Positions 1-15,229 of a DNA stretch of 64,000 bases are shown piece by piece. Numbering within the stretch: position 1 is the stretch's first letter; every line of letters starts with the position of its first letter. The notes beneath the pieces were generated by a model. The model was not told the DNA's origin and made no database searches. It was given only the letters and a program-made list of their open reading frames with translations. A program made the position numbers and the translations under genes. Source of the stretch: Serilophus lunatus. Its lineage: Eukaryota; Chordata; Aves; Passeriformes; Eurylaimidae. The stretch spans positions 806,001 to 870,000 of the forward strand of contig VXBA01004389.1 of the NCBI GenBank assembly GCA_013399895.1, given 5' to 3'.

Positions 1-3000
1 TCCAGCCTTGTAGCTGGCTTGGGAGCTGGGGAAGGTGCCTACTGTTTCCAAACATAATTTTTCCCTTTGTCAACCCGCCATGTAGCACTGTTGTCTTGTG
101 AAAAAAAGTCTGCACTTACGCTGTAGTTTTCAGAAGACGTAGTTCAGCTTCTGCAGGCATCTGCAGGAGCCAAAAGGTTTCACATTCACTTTGCAGAAAA
201 ACAAATTGAGTAATTATGAAATCAAGTAACCTGCTAAACTTCAGCAAATGAATGGAATTATAAGACCCTCATTAGAGTTCCTAAAGATACTGGGAGTACA
301 GTAAACAAAAGAATAAATAAATGAGTAAATAAAGGAATAAAGATTCTGGACGCTGTTCAGTTTCAGCAGCACATGTCATACAGCTGGACGTGACAAATCA
401 CTCTTTCTTTTGCTGTATCAGTGTGCATTTGCAAGAGATCTCTAACGTACAAAGTGACATCAGCACACTGACAGATGTCATTAGCACTGTCACTCTGCTA
501 CTGGTCCATTACCTCTCTTCTTTCTGAATCTTCCACATCTAAGATGTTCTCTATAACAAACGTGTGAAATTTTAGAGATGTAACCTTTCCTAGGTTTCTT
601 CTCTTCCTTTTAACTTTTTACACCAGAAGCATCACGAGCAACATGTTGGCAGCTCTGACACACTGCAAAGCACTTGTGCTCACCTTGCAACATTTGTCAC
701 ATATCATCACTGATCCGATGTCTCACAAGCTGCTCAGATATATGTTATATGCACAATATGAATTCTGAGAACCTGCTGTCAAACAGCATTATAAAAATCC
801 TTTAGAGCCAAGTTCTTTAAACATTTATGGCTAAGTGCTACACGAGTCAAGTGCACTGTTTATATTACCAAATGTCATATCTAATTCCCTGTTATGAACC
901 CTTGAAATAAAATTATGTGATAATTACACAATCTGTTAGAAACCTGACAAATATATTCCCAGTTCAAATGATTTATGAAGATAATGTGTTGCTATAGCAT
1001 AATGGTACTTCTTAATGGAAGCAGTAAAGCTGTTTCCTATGCTCTGGTAACCACAGTGATTTCTTACACAACTACTGATTAAGCAATAGATAGTGCAGGC
1101 ATTTTGGAAACTGTATATGCCACAGATTCATTTCAGGCTGTTCAGAAGTTATGGTCTGTCTACCTAACTGGCCTGTTAGCAAGGTATGAGCTTCATTTGG
1201 GCTGTTTTACCTGCTCCTACCCAATTTAATGCCACTGCAGTAGATTTATGTTTAGAGTTATGCACAATTTAGTCTCTTTTTTTAAGGACTCTTGTTAGTC
1301 AGAAAATTAATGACTTGGCTGGTGTGATGTGAGACATTAGCAATGCTTACCCTGCTGTCTTGGAAGGCCCTTTTTTATTGGTAACTAGTGAGCAGGCAGC
1401 TCCCACGTGTGAGAAAGGTTCTTTGCTGGTGATGAGATGTCTCTGGTGAGCAAACCCTGCTGCTCAGGACACCACCAGTGGCAGCAATTGAGGCACAGTG
1501 GCATCTTCTGTGTGTCCTCCCTTTGCTCCTCCACCATGTGCTCTCTCTCCTACATGGAGTGGAAAGTCATGCTCAGGAGGGAAAGCGATTCAATACACCA
1601 GTACCTACATATTACACTATTTTTCAACCTCCTTTTCTCACCAAATGAAAAGATAAGTCTCTTCTCAACTGTTTCAGCATCATTATAATTAGTATGGATG
1701 GCAGATGATCAAATTAATTGTTTCTGGGTTCAAATCTAGTACTGGTAAGATGTTAACATTTTAAATGAGACCCTCAATTTTTTACACATTTCTGCAGTAG
1801 GTTTAGTAATTGCTTTAGCTTTGTTCATTCTGCCAATCCATGCTTCAGAACACTGATTTCATTAATGAGCAGCTAAACATGACTGCCCTGCTGATGATTT
1901 GTTCCCGTGCTACCTGAGAAATGTCATTTGAAATGGCCTAAGCCCAGCAAAAGGGCACTCTAAAAATTTAAGTGGCAGCACTCCAAATTTGCTACAAGTA
2001 GAAGAAAAATAGTATCTTATACAGCCATATCCAAAAGCATATCTAGAAATGACTGGTGCAATTTGCAAAATCTTATCTGGTGTGAAGACAAAAACTGTCA
2101 CTATGAATTTTTTTCTGAGGTTTAATTATCATAAATATTTATTCTTCAAGTACATCACTGCTAAAATTGTAGTCTGCTTAAGGAGGAGCTCTAATCTGGT
2201 TTGTTCTTGTCTTCACTAGATCTGTAGAGCAGGAACATTTACTCTTTCAGAACTATTTCCAAGTGGACATAATAAGACTGAAAAATGTGGTTTTTCTTTC
2301 TCAGTGGTATCCAATATTTTTCCATGTTTAGCTGAGAACTTCTGCTGTTTTTGAGGTGGGCAGAGGGACGCTGGCTAAGGGAACAGAATAATGTTACAGA
2401 TGTTTCTTACTATTTTAGGGACAATGTATCCCTGTTTACACAAGCCTTCAGGATCTTTTGTTATGTGTGTTTATACATGCTCAGAACTTGTCACATAAAT
2501 CCCACAACTGGGACAGCAGGAGGGGGAGCATCCCACAGTCACCCTTCCCAGGAGAGCTGAGAAAGAACGATGGCAGGAGCAGAATCAGGAGATCAGGACT
2601 GTGGACTGGGACCCTGTTGACTAGAAACACTTACTCAGGTAAAGAACATTTACTTATCTACGCCATCCAAATCAATTCACTGAAATTCCAAGAAGGCTTA
2701 TGATGGCACTGGGGTTTGCTTCAACATCTCCCCTGCTGAGGATCTGACTGAGGTCAGATCTCTTCCTGTAAAAGGTTGACCCTTTCCGTGCTCTGTTGCC
2801 TGCAGATGACTAAGACACCTGCTGACACTGCTGCAAATTGTTATAAGAATTTTTTTCAGTATCAACAAAACAGGATTTTCTTCCTTAAACTTTGTTCTGA
2901 TTAAACAATTTCAGTTAAAACACTCCTAAGAAAAATATGTCTGTGACACACTAAATGACTACACCTGATAAAAAAGTTATAAGCAACAGAAAGCACAATC

Positions 3001-6000
3001 CTAAGGAAAAAAGATACAAGCAGACACCATTACATGTACTGCCAAAGCAAGAATTAGCCCTAAGAGAAGCATCAGTAATTTATTGTTCTCATGAATAATT
3101 TTAAGGCAGTTATTCAAATTATAAGTAAAGCAGGTGTTAGATCCTAATCTTTGTTGTGCAAAGTAATTACCTCAGTTCTATGCAGTGTAATTGCAAACGA
3201 GTGCAACGGGCACTGAAGTAGGAGTGGGAGATAAGAGTAACAAGGGTGAAAGCCTGCAACTACACAGATGAACTTCCTGCATTTATGGAAGACGTAGAAA
3301 TGGGAAATTTTATTAGTCCTCTAACCATGGCATGGCCAAGCAGAGTCAATAGAGTGGCAAAAGGGATGATGCCAACCATACAGCAGTTGTGTGTTCACCA
3401 GAACATTTTTAAGAGGAGCTTGAAAAATACAAACAGATTTTGTTAGCTGCTACTCAGTATTGCTACAAGGGAATAAAGTTATTTTGAGAATAATATATTT
3501 TTGAATAAAGGTATTCCAAGATATTTGCAGATGTGAGAAGGGAACTGCAAGGAGCCCCAGACAAATTTGGTTGAACTGCCTGTTTCCCTTTCCACTGCTT
3601 TAATGCACACATGTGCTGGGCGTCTCCACTTTCATTGCAGCTTGGCTTGTTGACAGCAAGCTTGGGCTCCCAAGAGAGGAGCCGGCTCACCAGGAGGGCC
3701 CTGTCTGCAGGAGAAGGCAGGTCCACCAGCAATCCTCTTCCTGGGCAGGTTAGGAGCACTTTGCCAGCAGAGAGAAGGACCTACTGGTACCTGAGCCCGT
3801 GGGGTCTCTGTCTAGAGCAGGTTGTAGGCAACATGTGAAAAGGTACAAGAATTTCCCTGGGAGAAATTGGTTGGCAGGAGGAAGGGGTTTGAGGGAAACA
3901 AGGGCAACTTCATGGCTATGCAAAAAAAAAAAAAGCATTTTTGGCTGGGGAAACAGACTGAGGTTGCTTGAGGCTGAGATGGGCCAGAAAGCAGGGAAGG
4001 AAGGAGAGGAGGTTTCCAAAATCTCATCTCCTCTGTATAGTATCAGGCCACCCTGTAGAAAATGGGATGAAGACTACTGAAGACCATTAAAATTTAGCAA
4101 TATTGATTAAGATCACATGATCAAAGGTAATCCTCTAGGAGAGGATTTCCCAGTTGTCCCACACATAAAAAAATCCAAGAGGTGCAATACCCCTCTGGTG
4201 TGTCACCAGTAGAGGACCAATGCCCAGAATCTCAACCTTTCATGACATTCTCTGCACATTTTAAAGTGTTTCTCCACAGCTGGACTCTTTTCCTGTCCTT
4301 TGCCCAGGTTCTAATGGTTCCCTGGTGAATCTCTGGTTCAGAGCACCAGCCTGAAATTCTGCATTCATCCCAGACAAGCCACAGCCTCACACCTGTTCTA
4401 CCTTCAGCTGGAATTACATGGCTTCTGTGATGCTTGGTTTTCTAACCACAACATAATGTTCTTAAAGGAGGAGTAAGGAGAGTACAGCTTTATTACAAGG
4501 AAGAAATGGGATTTTTTTCATGTATACAATTCTCATGTAGACAAATGGCTTAAAATCATAACAAGGGAAAAGATTTTTCTCCTTGTTTTGTAGCTATCAG
4601 CCTCTATCAGTGTCCAAAAAGAAAAACATTTGACTTCTGAGTGGGTTTTGGTTGCTTTTTTAATTCTCCAAGAGTCCTGGTGTGATGATTAGATCAATAC
4701 CTGTCCATTAGAATCTGAAATTAATCTATTTTGCAACCAGTGAGTGCCCTTCTAGTATTTCACTGAACATTTGTGATAGATGAATGAATTTAACTAGAAC
4801 AAAAATGTATCTGATAACAAAGTCATTATGCTGCTTCTGATTTAATCAGAATGTTTGTACCATATAAGTCCATTAGAATACCAATGAGATGATTAATATC
4901 AGGTTTCTTCAGGGAAATAGCATGCATTTTTTAAAATTTTATACTTCCAGCAGTGTGACTGGTCTGTCACAACCATCCACTTCACACAAAGCTTTGGTTC
5001 ATTGTGCAACTCTGCAGCCCTACAATCCTATTTCAATGCTTTCTTAGCAAAAGTGCCATATGAAGAACTACATTTTCCCTTGAACAGGTATTTCTAATTC
5101 AGAGAAATGCTTTGGGGCAAGCAAGTGTGTAAACATGACTGATAGAACTGGGGAAAATCTGCTGTTTCTGTCACATACGGAGAGACAAGAGCAGGCAAGG
5201 ACCAGGAACATGACATTGTCAGTGCTGCAGGACAACAAAGTCCTGCCCACCCAACCCAGGTATTAATGACAGTCTTTGGGGACAGCTCAATGCCCATTTG
5301 CCAAATACATTCTACACCTACTTTGGGGTCTGTGTCCCAATCCAAACAGCTCTGGGACCTTCCCTTCTCTCAGCTCCAGTAGGTTGGATCCCACACCACT
5401 GTCCCCACCAGTGACACAACTCTGCTGCTGGGCTTCCTCGCCCTCTCATCCTTGAACTCTGGCCCCCAGTGATCAGGTGTAGCAACTACAGTTGCAACTG
5501 AGCACATTCATGAAAATTCACCATTTCCTCAACCCTCTGTGTTGCCAGGCACCAAAAAGCACTGTGAGGAACAGAAAACCTTGATGCAAACACTGTTCAG
5601 CAGTAGTGAAAACAATGATGTGTTATCAATACTGTTTTAAGCAAAAATTCAGAGCTCAGCACCATAAAGGTTTCTATGAAGAAAATCAACTCCATCCCAA
5701 CCCGACGTAGAACGGGCTTTTTTATGAATATTTGTTCTGGGTTTTCACTAGTGGCATTTAGCAGGTATTTTCTGGTTCATGGTCTTGTGAAATATGAATT
5801 GTATCAAGGTAAAACAATTCACTAACTTTGAATTACTCATGTTAATCTTCACAATGACAAAAAGAGGATTGCATGTCTATTTTCTTATACTCCAGTTCTT
5901 GAAGGCAAGTCCTCAGTACTCAGGCCTGCAGTTAACACACGTTTCTTTGAACAAGCCTTTGTGTGCAGTTCATTGTAAGCATTTAGCTGAGACTCACACA

Positions 6001-8185
6001 CACGTCATACAAGGGCCAGAGGAGAAGCAAAGGTGTCCATGTAGACAGAAATCAGCAATGTGGCTCATTTCTATATTGACTGGTACAAGCTGGGGACAAC
6101 TCAACTGAAAGACACTTGATTGTGCCAATAGAAAAGCAGGAAAGGACAAGTTCAAAGTGGAGTGTCGTTATGGGAAAATGAGGAATCAAACTAGCTAACT
6201 GCTGTTTGTAAGGCAGTTTTTAGCCAAAATTTTTGGTCTCCGTGTTTCATTTCACATCCTTACCCCTATACTGAACAGATGGTTATAACCAGTCATTGAA
6301 AGAGCTGCACTTTAGCACATATTTCTAATTACATCTTAAATATCTAATATCTCAAATAATAATCTACTGAGTTTCAGTCATGCTCTACATGTAAGTATAT
6401 GTGAGACTTTAAAGATACATCTCATTAGGTAAGACACTTTAAGAAAAGACTTAGAAATTTCAACTCTAGCATATCACAAATTTCAACTCAGCTCAGGCTG
6501 ACAAACGTGAGGATAACAGTGGAATGAAACTTGCAAATGGCCCTTAAAAAAAAAGGTGGGAAAGAATGTTTCAGTAGTTTTAAGCTTCACAGGAACTTCT
6601 TTTTAAATCAGAATTTTTACTTCTCTTTAACCTCTTCCTGCCTCATGATACTATGTAGATACCCTTCCTCCCTTTCCCAGCTCCAGAGCTTCACCTTTCA
6701 CCAAATTGTTTAATTTAAATTAAGAGCCTGCCTGCTTCCTGGGCTGGTTTTGCCTTTCTGCAGAAAGTGATGCAGTGAGGATCAGAGCAGGCACAAGGAA
6801 GGGGGGAAAAGGACATAACCAGAAGCCAAACTCCCCATTCCTGATGATGGGAAGTCATAGCACCACCTTATCTCTTGGATCTGGCCCTCCCTCACCCAAG
6901 GCACAGTGTATTTCAGGTCAGCACTGAGCTACCCAGACATCCATTTTTCACTGGAGAAAGGCAGTGTAGTGAAAGATTAGTTTTTCCTCCTTTTCCAAGT
7001 CCCAAGACAGAAAACACTCCTCTGTATTTCACACCCTTCCCAGCACATCTAAAGCAGCATCACCCCATCTAGAGGCTCTGAGTGCACTCAAAAATAAATG
7101 TTTTGGTGAAAGGCCTATTTGACCTCTGATGGATATTTCTCCTCCAATCATTCCCTTTTTCCCAACTGCAATTCAGCTGAGGCTGCATTTTCTCTAAGTT
7201 GTTATTTATTGCTCAACAACAACTCTCTTGACAGCAATAACTCTCTTCAGTTACTGACTCTTGACTGGCACCAAAGACAGCCTCATCCTCTTCTGTCAGT
7301 CGTGCAGCCTGTGTGTTTATCCCAGGAGTAGCACAGAAAGGAAGGCAGAAAGGGGGCTATTGCATGGCAGAGGATCTTGACTCTCATTTACTTCATGCCT
7401 GGAAGTGAACAGTGATCACACCAACTGTGAATGCATAGCTCCTCCTGAGAAACCAATTCACAACCAGGAGATTTGGTCTCAGAGGATTGTTTTCTGGTGG
7501 CCTGAAAAGCCCACTCAGTGCTGAGGGATCTTTCAGAAAGAATTCCTGCTCCAAGTGTATTAGAGAGTTAAAACCTGCTTTCAGGGGAAAAAAAAACATA
7601 TAATAGGAAAAAGCTCATGAAGTCAGACTTTTTTTTTCCCCATAGATGGATGAACTTTAATTGGAAGACAAGGTCTTCACAAAGCCATAAGCAGTGAAAG
7701 CATCAAATAAGTGGTGTTTGTAGGGTTTAATTAAAGTTCTCCAACTGACTTTTACAAAGCATAAACTTCCCTTTTCTTTACCTATTCTGAAAATCACCTA
7801 AAAGTAGCTACTATTGGAACCCAGGTTACAATTTCTTACCCTTTTCATTTACATAGGCCAGATGATAAGTATCAGTGTTGTCCAATTCAAGTGATACAGT
7901 CTGCAAGAGCTACCTGTACATGCTGTACAACCCTAAATTCACCGAGCATCATCCAGGGTAGCTCAGTAAAACTCCATGCTCCAAGCATAGCAATGGTCAA
8001 AAAAATCTAATTAAGCAATTGGATGACTAGAAAATGTGATAGAAAATATTAAAATCAGAGTAATATCCTCAGATCAATATTACTTTTTCAGAATGTAAAT
8101 AAAAGTCTGAACAGCCTAACTGTAAAGTAAGATGAACTTATTAGCTTCAATTTTTACTCATTCTACAGAAAGGCATAGAGCTTGC

Positions 8186-8206
8186 AAAAAAAAAACAAAA
8201 AAAAAA

Positions 8207-8242
<36 letters not shown>
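8186..8242 (+). repeat. Interrupted poly-A tract (57 bases)
   Basis: A run of A broken by two single C bases. It could be a simple repeat or the tail of an old retroposed copy, but no recognisable gene or repeat body lies to its left. Confidence 0.9.
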
Positions 8243-8244
<2 letters not shown>

Positions 8245-10550
8245 AAAGTTCAAATTGGTGGTGCCCTGATTTTAAAATCACTTGGTCTCCTCATTACAGC
8301 AATCAGTGAGAAGGTACGTGAGGAACACAAACCCAAGGCTCTGTCAGCATCTGCAGGCTCTCCTCACACTCTCAATCTTACAGCCAGAACACTTTATGGC
8401 TCAAGCTGTCTGAAATAGATACTGAGGACAGCAGCACAAATACTGAATTTGTCAAGAGAGCTGACACTGCGTTCAGCACATCTGTAATTGCAATCTGGCC
8501 CCTACCAGAAGTAATTCCAAGCAACCACTTAGGAACAATATTTCCCCCTCCTCCCTTTCTATTTTTAAATAAACTCACTTCAGTTGACTCAGTGCTCCTC
8601 ACTGCTTCATCCTCCAGATGAGAAGCTGACCTATATATGCACCTGCACCCACACACCACTGGAAAATACAGCAGCTGATTCCCGTGGTCCTGCTGGATAA
8701 GTAGGATCCTCTCAATCTCTGCTGCAGCACTTGGTGAATAACTTCAGAAGAAAAGGTTTTCCTGCAGCAACCTGGTAAACTTTTTTTCCACTGCAATCCC
8801 ATTAGCATCCCACCTTCCTAGAACTGCTGCACTGCCAGGAAAACTGCTCCACCAGCCAGAAGGAGCCACAGAGCCTGTCAGGGAGGACAGATACCTAGGC
8901 CATCACTTTCATTAAATCACAAAATAAAAGCATTTACAGCCACATTTATCCACAGTCTCTGAAAGCACAGAGGAAAGGACAGAACCTTTTTCTCTCCAGA
9001 ACTGCTTTCAGATGAATACACCATTTTCCTTGAAGGAAGAAGAGCCTTACAGCAAAAAGTGCTTTTGCTATTGCACCCGTTAGCACACAATACACATTTA
9101 TCTGTTAAGATATGATCAAGAGGGAATTTTGGTATGGGTAACTTAATCAAGGGGTTACTGATAGAAAGGCAATTGCAGGCTGTTAAGGCTCACAGCAGGT
9201 GCCTGCTAGGAAGCAGTATGTGCTTAAATCCTGCAGTACTCAGTGGCAGGTAGAGGTGTTTGGAGAATTGAGATCCTCAGGATAATGGCATTCAAATGGA
9301 AGCAGACCTGATACATTTCTATTCATTTTAGAATAACATATACAAAAAAACTTGGATACCTCAAACATGAAATCTCTGCTTCTCTTAAAAAAGTGTAATC
9401 TATAGCTTTCACACCTAGATTCATGCACTCTGAAACATGATTTTATTACTATGCATCTTCACACTGGCTTCTGTTTAAAACTGTTTACTTCTACTTGAAT
9501 GGCATCTTGGATTTTCCAGCTCTATGAAAAAAATTTGCTGTCCAAATCTATGCAGAACTGGGGCCACACTGCAGACACTCAGACTCACAACTTCTACTTA
9601 CCACAGTTGCCACTATATCCTAGGAAACAAACACAACCCTTTCCAGGTAAATTGTTTTGCCAGTGTTTTTATTTTTTAAGCAAATATTTAAAGTTTTTTA
9701 AAGACAGAAATCAATGACTTCTGTAATGATTTTCAGTATAGCAGTTCCAACACCAAGAAGTAATTATGGTTTAATAGATTTGCTATTTTACTGGAAATAC
9801 CCACACTGATGATAAATTGTTACACTACTCTGCTAAACCACATCCAACATTAGAAGAAGTTATGAGTTTAATTAGACTAGCTGTTATACAAAGCTGTCTC
9901 CTTCCATTTAATGGTACCATCTTCCCCATGAAAACAAAGGAAATATCTGAAAGTTTCGATTCCATACAACTTATGAAATAAATTAAGGTTCAAACTGTCC
10001 CACAGATAATTTTTAATACAAATTTAAATTTTAAAATACTTAATTGCTAGCTTTCAGCTGTATTTACCCCACAGTCATTTTAACTGTGTATCCTTTGCAA
10101 TTATGAACCATCATATTTGACTGGCAAAGGCATTTTTGTGGCCTTTTTTCAGGAGAATGGGGAATATGCATTAGCATCACTGAGAAACGCTGCAGTGTGT
10201 ACCAGCTTGAAAGAAGTTGGGCAAGCTTGAAATAGTCACTTCTTCCATGACTTGCAAGCTCTTTCCTTTTCCTGTAACACAGAGATGTGCCTGCAGTAAT
10301 AAGAACTGGAAGAGATCACTTTTGGCAGCTGGGAATATTGGTGCTGCCAAGTCTGGGCACACATTCTGTGTGCTCACTGCCATGGGTGTCCATGGGCAGG
10401 AATGTGGTGGCTGTCACCAGGCAGGAGGCTGCAGATCTCTCTCTATGTCTCCCAGAAAATTGCTGATACCAAGAGGGCACTGACCACAGAAAAGTTGGGA
10501 ATGGCACAACGCCTGTTCAGAGGCTTTGGGTGGGGACAGGCACCAAAGAA

Positions 10551-10559
10551 CACACACAC

Positions 10560-10598
<39 letters not shown>
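10551..10598 (+). repeat. (CA)n microsatellite
   Basis: Forty-eight bases of CA dinucleotides with one TT interruption near the left end. The low-complexity open frames on both strands here come from this repeat. Confidence 0.95.
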
Positions 10599-10601
<3 letters not shown>

Positions 10602-12804
10602 CATACATTCATCCCTCCATTTTGAGGCAACGCTGCCTTTCCAGGCTCTCCTCAAAAGAAGAAGGAGGCTTTGAATCATCAAACAGTTAAAAACACCAGA
10701 GGGAAAAGTAAAAAAAAATAATAAAAATTGACTTAGAGCACTGGACAGGAGGTGAGGGGCTGTGGGGGCTTGCTCCGGGCAACAGCCAGCTGTCAACTCT
10801 CTCACTCACCTGTCACCTTCCATTTCTATGTTTAGGACTAAAAGTTCAAATGTTTTTAGTCAAGGCTTGGTGCTGGCTGTGAGGAAGTTCCTGCCAGCTG
10901 TGCCACAGCCCCAGCACAGGGCACAGCCAGGCCCCTCAGCAATGCCACCAGCGCCTCTGGGAAATTGCATTTCAGAAAGTTCAGCGTGTGGCAAAAATCT
11001 GAGGAGCACCTCCATGCAGCACTTTGGTGCCCTGGGGGTCTTTTCTCATTCCAAAACCCCCAGCTGATTTCTAGGGAATTCAATGCTGTTAAATAATGCA
11101 CTTCTGAGATCAGTGGTGAGAAACAGCTCATGCCATAAACTGGTCAAATTTAATCAGAAACATTCATCAGGAGACAGCTATGGCCATGGAGGCTGAATTA
11201 TTTCTCCCTAAACATCTTGAGCTCAGCTCAGGGCTTTGGCCAAATCTTTGCCTGGCTCCCAGAGCAAGGCTGATTTCCAAGGAAACCTTGACAGAATCCT
11301 TAGATCTAAGGCAGATCTGCCACAAGGCATATTTCCTCTGAAAAGAGATTTTATCTCCAAGTCCTGTCAGCCTTTCCAAGACTTTTTCATTTCTGCCATA
11401 CAGAAAATGGCCTTCTAGCACTGCAGTTAGAAAGCACCATTAGTGCTGAATGTAGTCAGGTTCCAAATTCTTGCTGCAGGGCTGGAATTGAGGCTAGAAA
11501 AGAGCCTCCTTTATTTCAGTGTTTCATTGTTTTTCTAGAATTTCCAGTTGGTAGGAAATTCTGAAATTTTGCAGTTTTCCTCATTTGGGATTGATACTAC
11601 ATATCAAACCCACACAGGCAGAAAAAATCTCAGCAAATCTCTGCATAATCTGTCCTTTAAACCTCAAGAGTGGAAGTTCTACAGCCTTTTTTGCTGTGGA
11701 TCAAATGAAAGAGACATGGAGAAAGAAGAAAATCCTTGCCCATGCCTCCTTTACCAAGGGAGAGTGACAGACTAGCTAGTTCCAGTCTCATTTGAGCTGT
11801 ATTTTAGCATACTGTGATGTATTTTGAGCATCCTCATAGATTCAGAGTGCTCTAGCTAGACCAGAAGTACAAACATATTCTAATGTCTGTGTCTCACCTG
11901 CTGCAATTTAAGTCCATTTCTTCCTTTACCTGTCATAACCATGGAAACAGTTTCTTTCTCTTAAAACATTTCTTCAGCTATATTTTAGGGCTGAGGTGTT
12001 TCATTGATCTCTCCTCCACAGAATGCAGCTACAGCACCTCACTCATACATCTCACTTTTGGTAGCCCTGTTCCAGTGACAGAAACATTTCATATTACTAA
12101 GGACAGAGCTACTTACACCAGCAAGCTCTTCCCAGAGCACTGTGTACATGCCAATTCACACATCTCAAATGCCACTCTTCTTACATATTGCAGTATTTGT
12201 GGGGAGAAGAGGTGCAAGAGCGTGATGTCCATGATTTCCCTGGTAGTGCAGCTGCTGGGGGATAACTTCACATGGTTCAAAGACACTTTTTATAAGCATC
12301 ATTTGCCACCTGCTTTCCACTTCCTATAGCAATTAATTTTAACATTTCAGGTCACTAAAAAGCTGACAGTTCAATTTCCTACCACATTTCCACAGTAGGA
12401 TACTTTGCTCTCAAATTTCTTAAGGAACAGCAAAGCCTCTGAAGTACCTTTTCTCTGCAGATTTGTTTCCCATGTGGAAATCTTTTTCAATTTTTTCAAT
12501 TGTTAGAGAGAAGCAAAGTGTGTTGTCTTGTAGTCATCCTCTCTATTATATGCTCCCACTTTGCCTTTACAAGAACACTTCCAAGATCATGATTACAAAA
12601 AAGTGTTTTTCATCATCCTATTCTTAGTAAATCCCTTGTGCTGATCAGATCAAAGCCATACAAGTCCTTATCCCTGCTTTTTCTGCTTCTCTGTCCTTAG
12701 TTGTCTCCATCTTTCTTCTGGAACCTCAGTCTGGGTCCTTGTGCAGTCTGTTCCCTCCCACAAAGTACCTCTTCAATCTCAGTCTTCCCTTCAGATGATA
12801 ATTT

Positions 12805-12975
12805 ACACACAGAATTAACAAGGTTGGAAAAGACCATAGAGATCATCCATCTTTTACCTAACTTAACAACCTAACCAATACCAATCCATCATCTAAACCA
12901 TCCAAATCACCTAAACCATGTCACTAATTTCATCATCCAACCTATCCTTAAACACATCCAGGGATGGTAAAGCAC
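12805..12975 (-). mobile_element. CR1 LINE 3' fragment
   Basis: The plus strand reads ACAGAATTAACAAGGTTGGA, then AAAGACCATAGAGATCATC, and later AACCTATCCTTAAACACATC followed by CAGGGATGGT, which is the complement of a CR1 3' end. In between is a degenerate run of CTAAACCAT-like units. Confidence 0.75.
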
Positions 12976-15229
12976 TTGTTATTGTTGAGGTCCTGTCTGT
13001 GTGCTCATCTTGGCCTCTACCACTGGCACCCTTTCCCTTCATTCCTTTCACTTTTAACCAGAAGGCCTTAAATGGCTTCATTACCCACTACTTTCTGGAC
13101 TATTTAGTAATTTTACAACCAAAACCACTCTTCCTATCATTTAGATTTTTGATTCTTTTGATTTTCACATCACCTTTTTTCCATAGGTTGAATTACTTTA
13201 GGTAGTTGATGGAAGGAGGCAGGTTCTTATAAACGTGTTTTTAGCAAGATGCAAATAATCACAGTGGTTTGGAACAGGAAGAATGTATTTTAATAATTCC
13301 TGGCTTTTGAACAGTGAAGGAACAAGAATAGAAAACATTTATTATATGTATATGGAGAGATCTGTGTGTAAGTATACAAAGATAAACAGAGCTATAAATT
13401 TATAAATAAAAAAATTTCTTCATAATCAGATTCTATACTCTTCAGTGCACTTTCCTTTGGCTTTATTATAGATGGCCTTTCTTTAGATCGAAGTGTAGTT
13501 TTCTGTAAGTATATTTTCATAATTTATTAGTTTTAGGAAACAAAATTCAAAAATACTACAAAATTTCACCTGCATATCCCACAACATTTACTTTGAATAC
13601 AAAAGATCCCATGCTGCTGATCTTGTGGCAGTAGAACACTCACTCAATGAAGCTCCATTTTTGCTTTTGGAAGAATAGCAGGTTTCAGTCCTGCATGTTA
13701 TTTATTTTGATTCTTAGAGAGTGTTTTCTGCAGAATTTTACAGTGAAGATGACTTCCACAATGCAAAGCTATGCAAACATACAGGTAAACACATCTTTAT
13801 TACAGAAAATTTGTTATCCCTTGAAGGTAAATAAAAGAAAAATTGTTTAACTAAAAAAGGACCATACAGCACCAAGAATGCTAAATCTTTTAAGACAAAT
13901 TAGACAGAAAAGAAAGGTGACAGAGGTTCACTTTTAAGCTGCTGCAATACCTTCTACACAACTGTTTTATTCATCATTTTGACTACACAGAAAAGAGTTT
14001 CACAAATCATTTCTTATAATTAAAGAATTTATTCTAATCCTATGGCTCACCCCTGATGCTGTAAGTAGAAAAACTCTCCAAACCTCATGCTGCTGTTGAA
14101 ACTTCATATACACTGATGGCTACTTGCATCAAATAAGCCAAAAGCCAATGCTAATGGGACTCTGCATGACTGAGACTCTGCAGGAGCCCAGGAGCCCCAT
14201 GGAGCTGCTCCCCAGTTCTGCAGAGCACATGCACACAGGCCTCCCTGGCAGCTGAGCTGGAACTGCTGCCACATCTGGACCGAGTCAAAGCAAAAGGGCT
14301 TACATGACCTTCCCTGAAAGTTTCACAAATTAGCAAGCTCTGGATGGTTTGCAGAACCAGGATGAGATCTGTAATTGCTGCAGGAGTCAGCCAGATTGAA
14401 CAGCTGAGAATATCAGAGAATATTTCTCTCATGGTTCAATAGGAAATATTTCTGCGTATCTGCTCGATAACCACAGGCATTATGTTGGGGTTTGGCAAAG
14501 CGTTTGTGTCTTGGCCTGGACCAGAAAACAGAAAGCAAATCCTGGCAAGGACTGCAGGGCAGCATCAGCACAAACCACATCCGTGGAGTTAATGAACTCA
14601 AGGAGTGAAGCTCTTAAAGGAATGAATATCACAAAAGTAATGAAATTTTTCATTTCATTAGGAAGTGACTACTCCTTCTTTTTATTCTACATCATTGAAA
14701 CCATAAAGACAGCCCCTATGGAAAGGGAAGACTCATCTGAAAAACTGATTTCATCTTTATCCATTATCTTTCTAAACACAGCATCTTAGTGCCTGTGCTC
14801 TGAGTGATCTCCAGAGAGCCAGTGGGGTTTCTTAATGGACTCTGTGCCGGGCTGTGCAAGGATGGCTCTGGCACCTTTTTCCTCACATAGCTTCACTTAA
14901 CAATATAAATACAGCACTGCATCTGAGGAATGATGGAAGATGTCAGTTATTGCTTAGCATGTGGGAATCTCTCCTTTTCAGTGCTTTTGGGTGTGTTTCC
15001 TGACAAGAATTCCAGTCCAAATTTCTGTGCAATATTTAAATCATAATTTTGTATGACAAACCCAGCAAAAAGTGTCAAGCAATGCAACAGCAAGGTAAAG
15101 CCCAGATTTGTTTCCAAACAAGCCTTGGACTAGTTGAGCCAGGAAACTCTCAGGAGCTGTGCCCAGTGATGCATCTGGCAGGATCGAGTGTCACAGAGAA
15201 GCTGCAGGAGGTGTGTGGGGCCTTGGCAG
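12976..15229. other. Intergenic between CR1 fragments, nothing recognised
   Basis: Unique sequence without a supported gene. A somewhat G/C-richer patch lies at about 14160-14300, but it has no CpG clustering and no splice-bounded coding frame. Confidence 0.75.

Larger units (their letters stand above)
1..12804. other. Intergenic, no gene recognised
   Basis: Apart from the poly-A tract and the CA microsatellite listed separately, I see only unique, mostly A/T-rich sequence. No open frame has the codon pattern, splice signals or motifs of a known protein. The longest (11883-12329, 148 codons) is not recognisable. Confidence 0.75.

Noticed and set aside
8182..8418. A lysine-rich open frame
   Set aside because: It is the translation of the poly-A tract.
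10402..10805. Open frames rich in Thr-His or Cys-Val on both strands
   Set aside because: They are translations of the CA microsatellite.
11883..12329. A 148-codon plus-strand open frame
   Set aside because: No recognisable motif or domain, no splice or promoter context, and the length is within chance expectation for this window.
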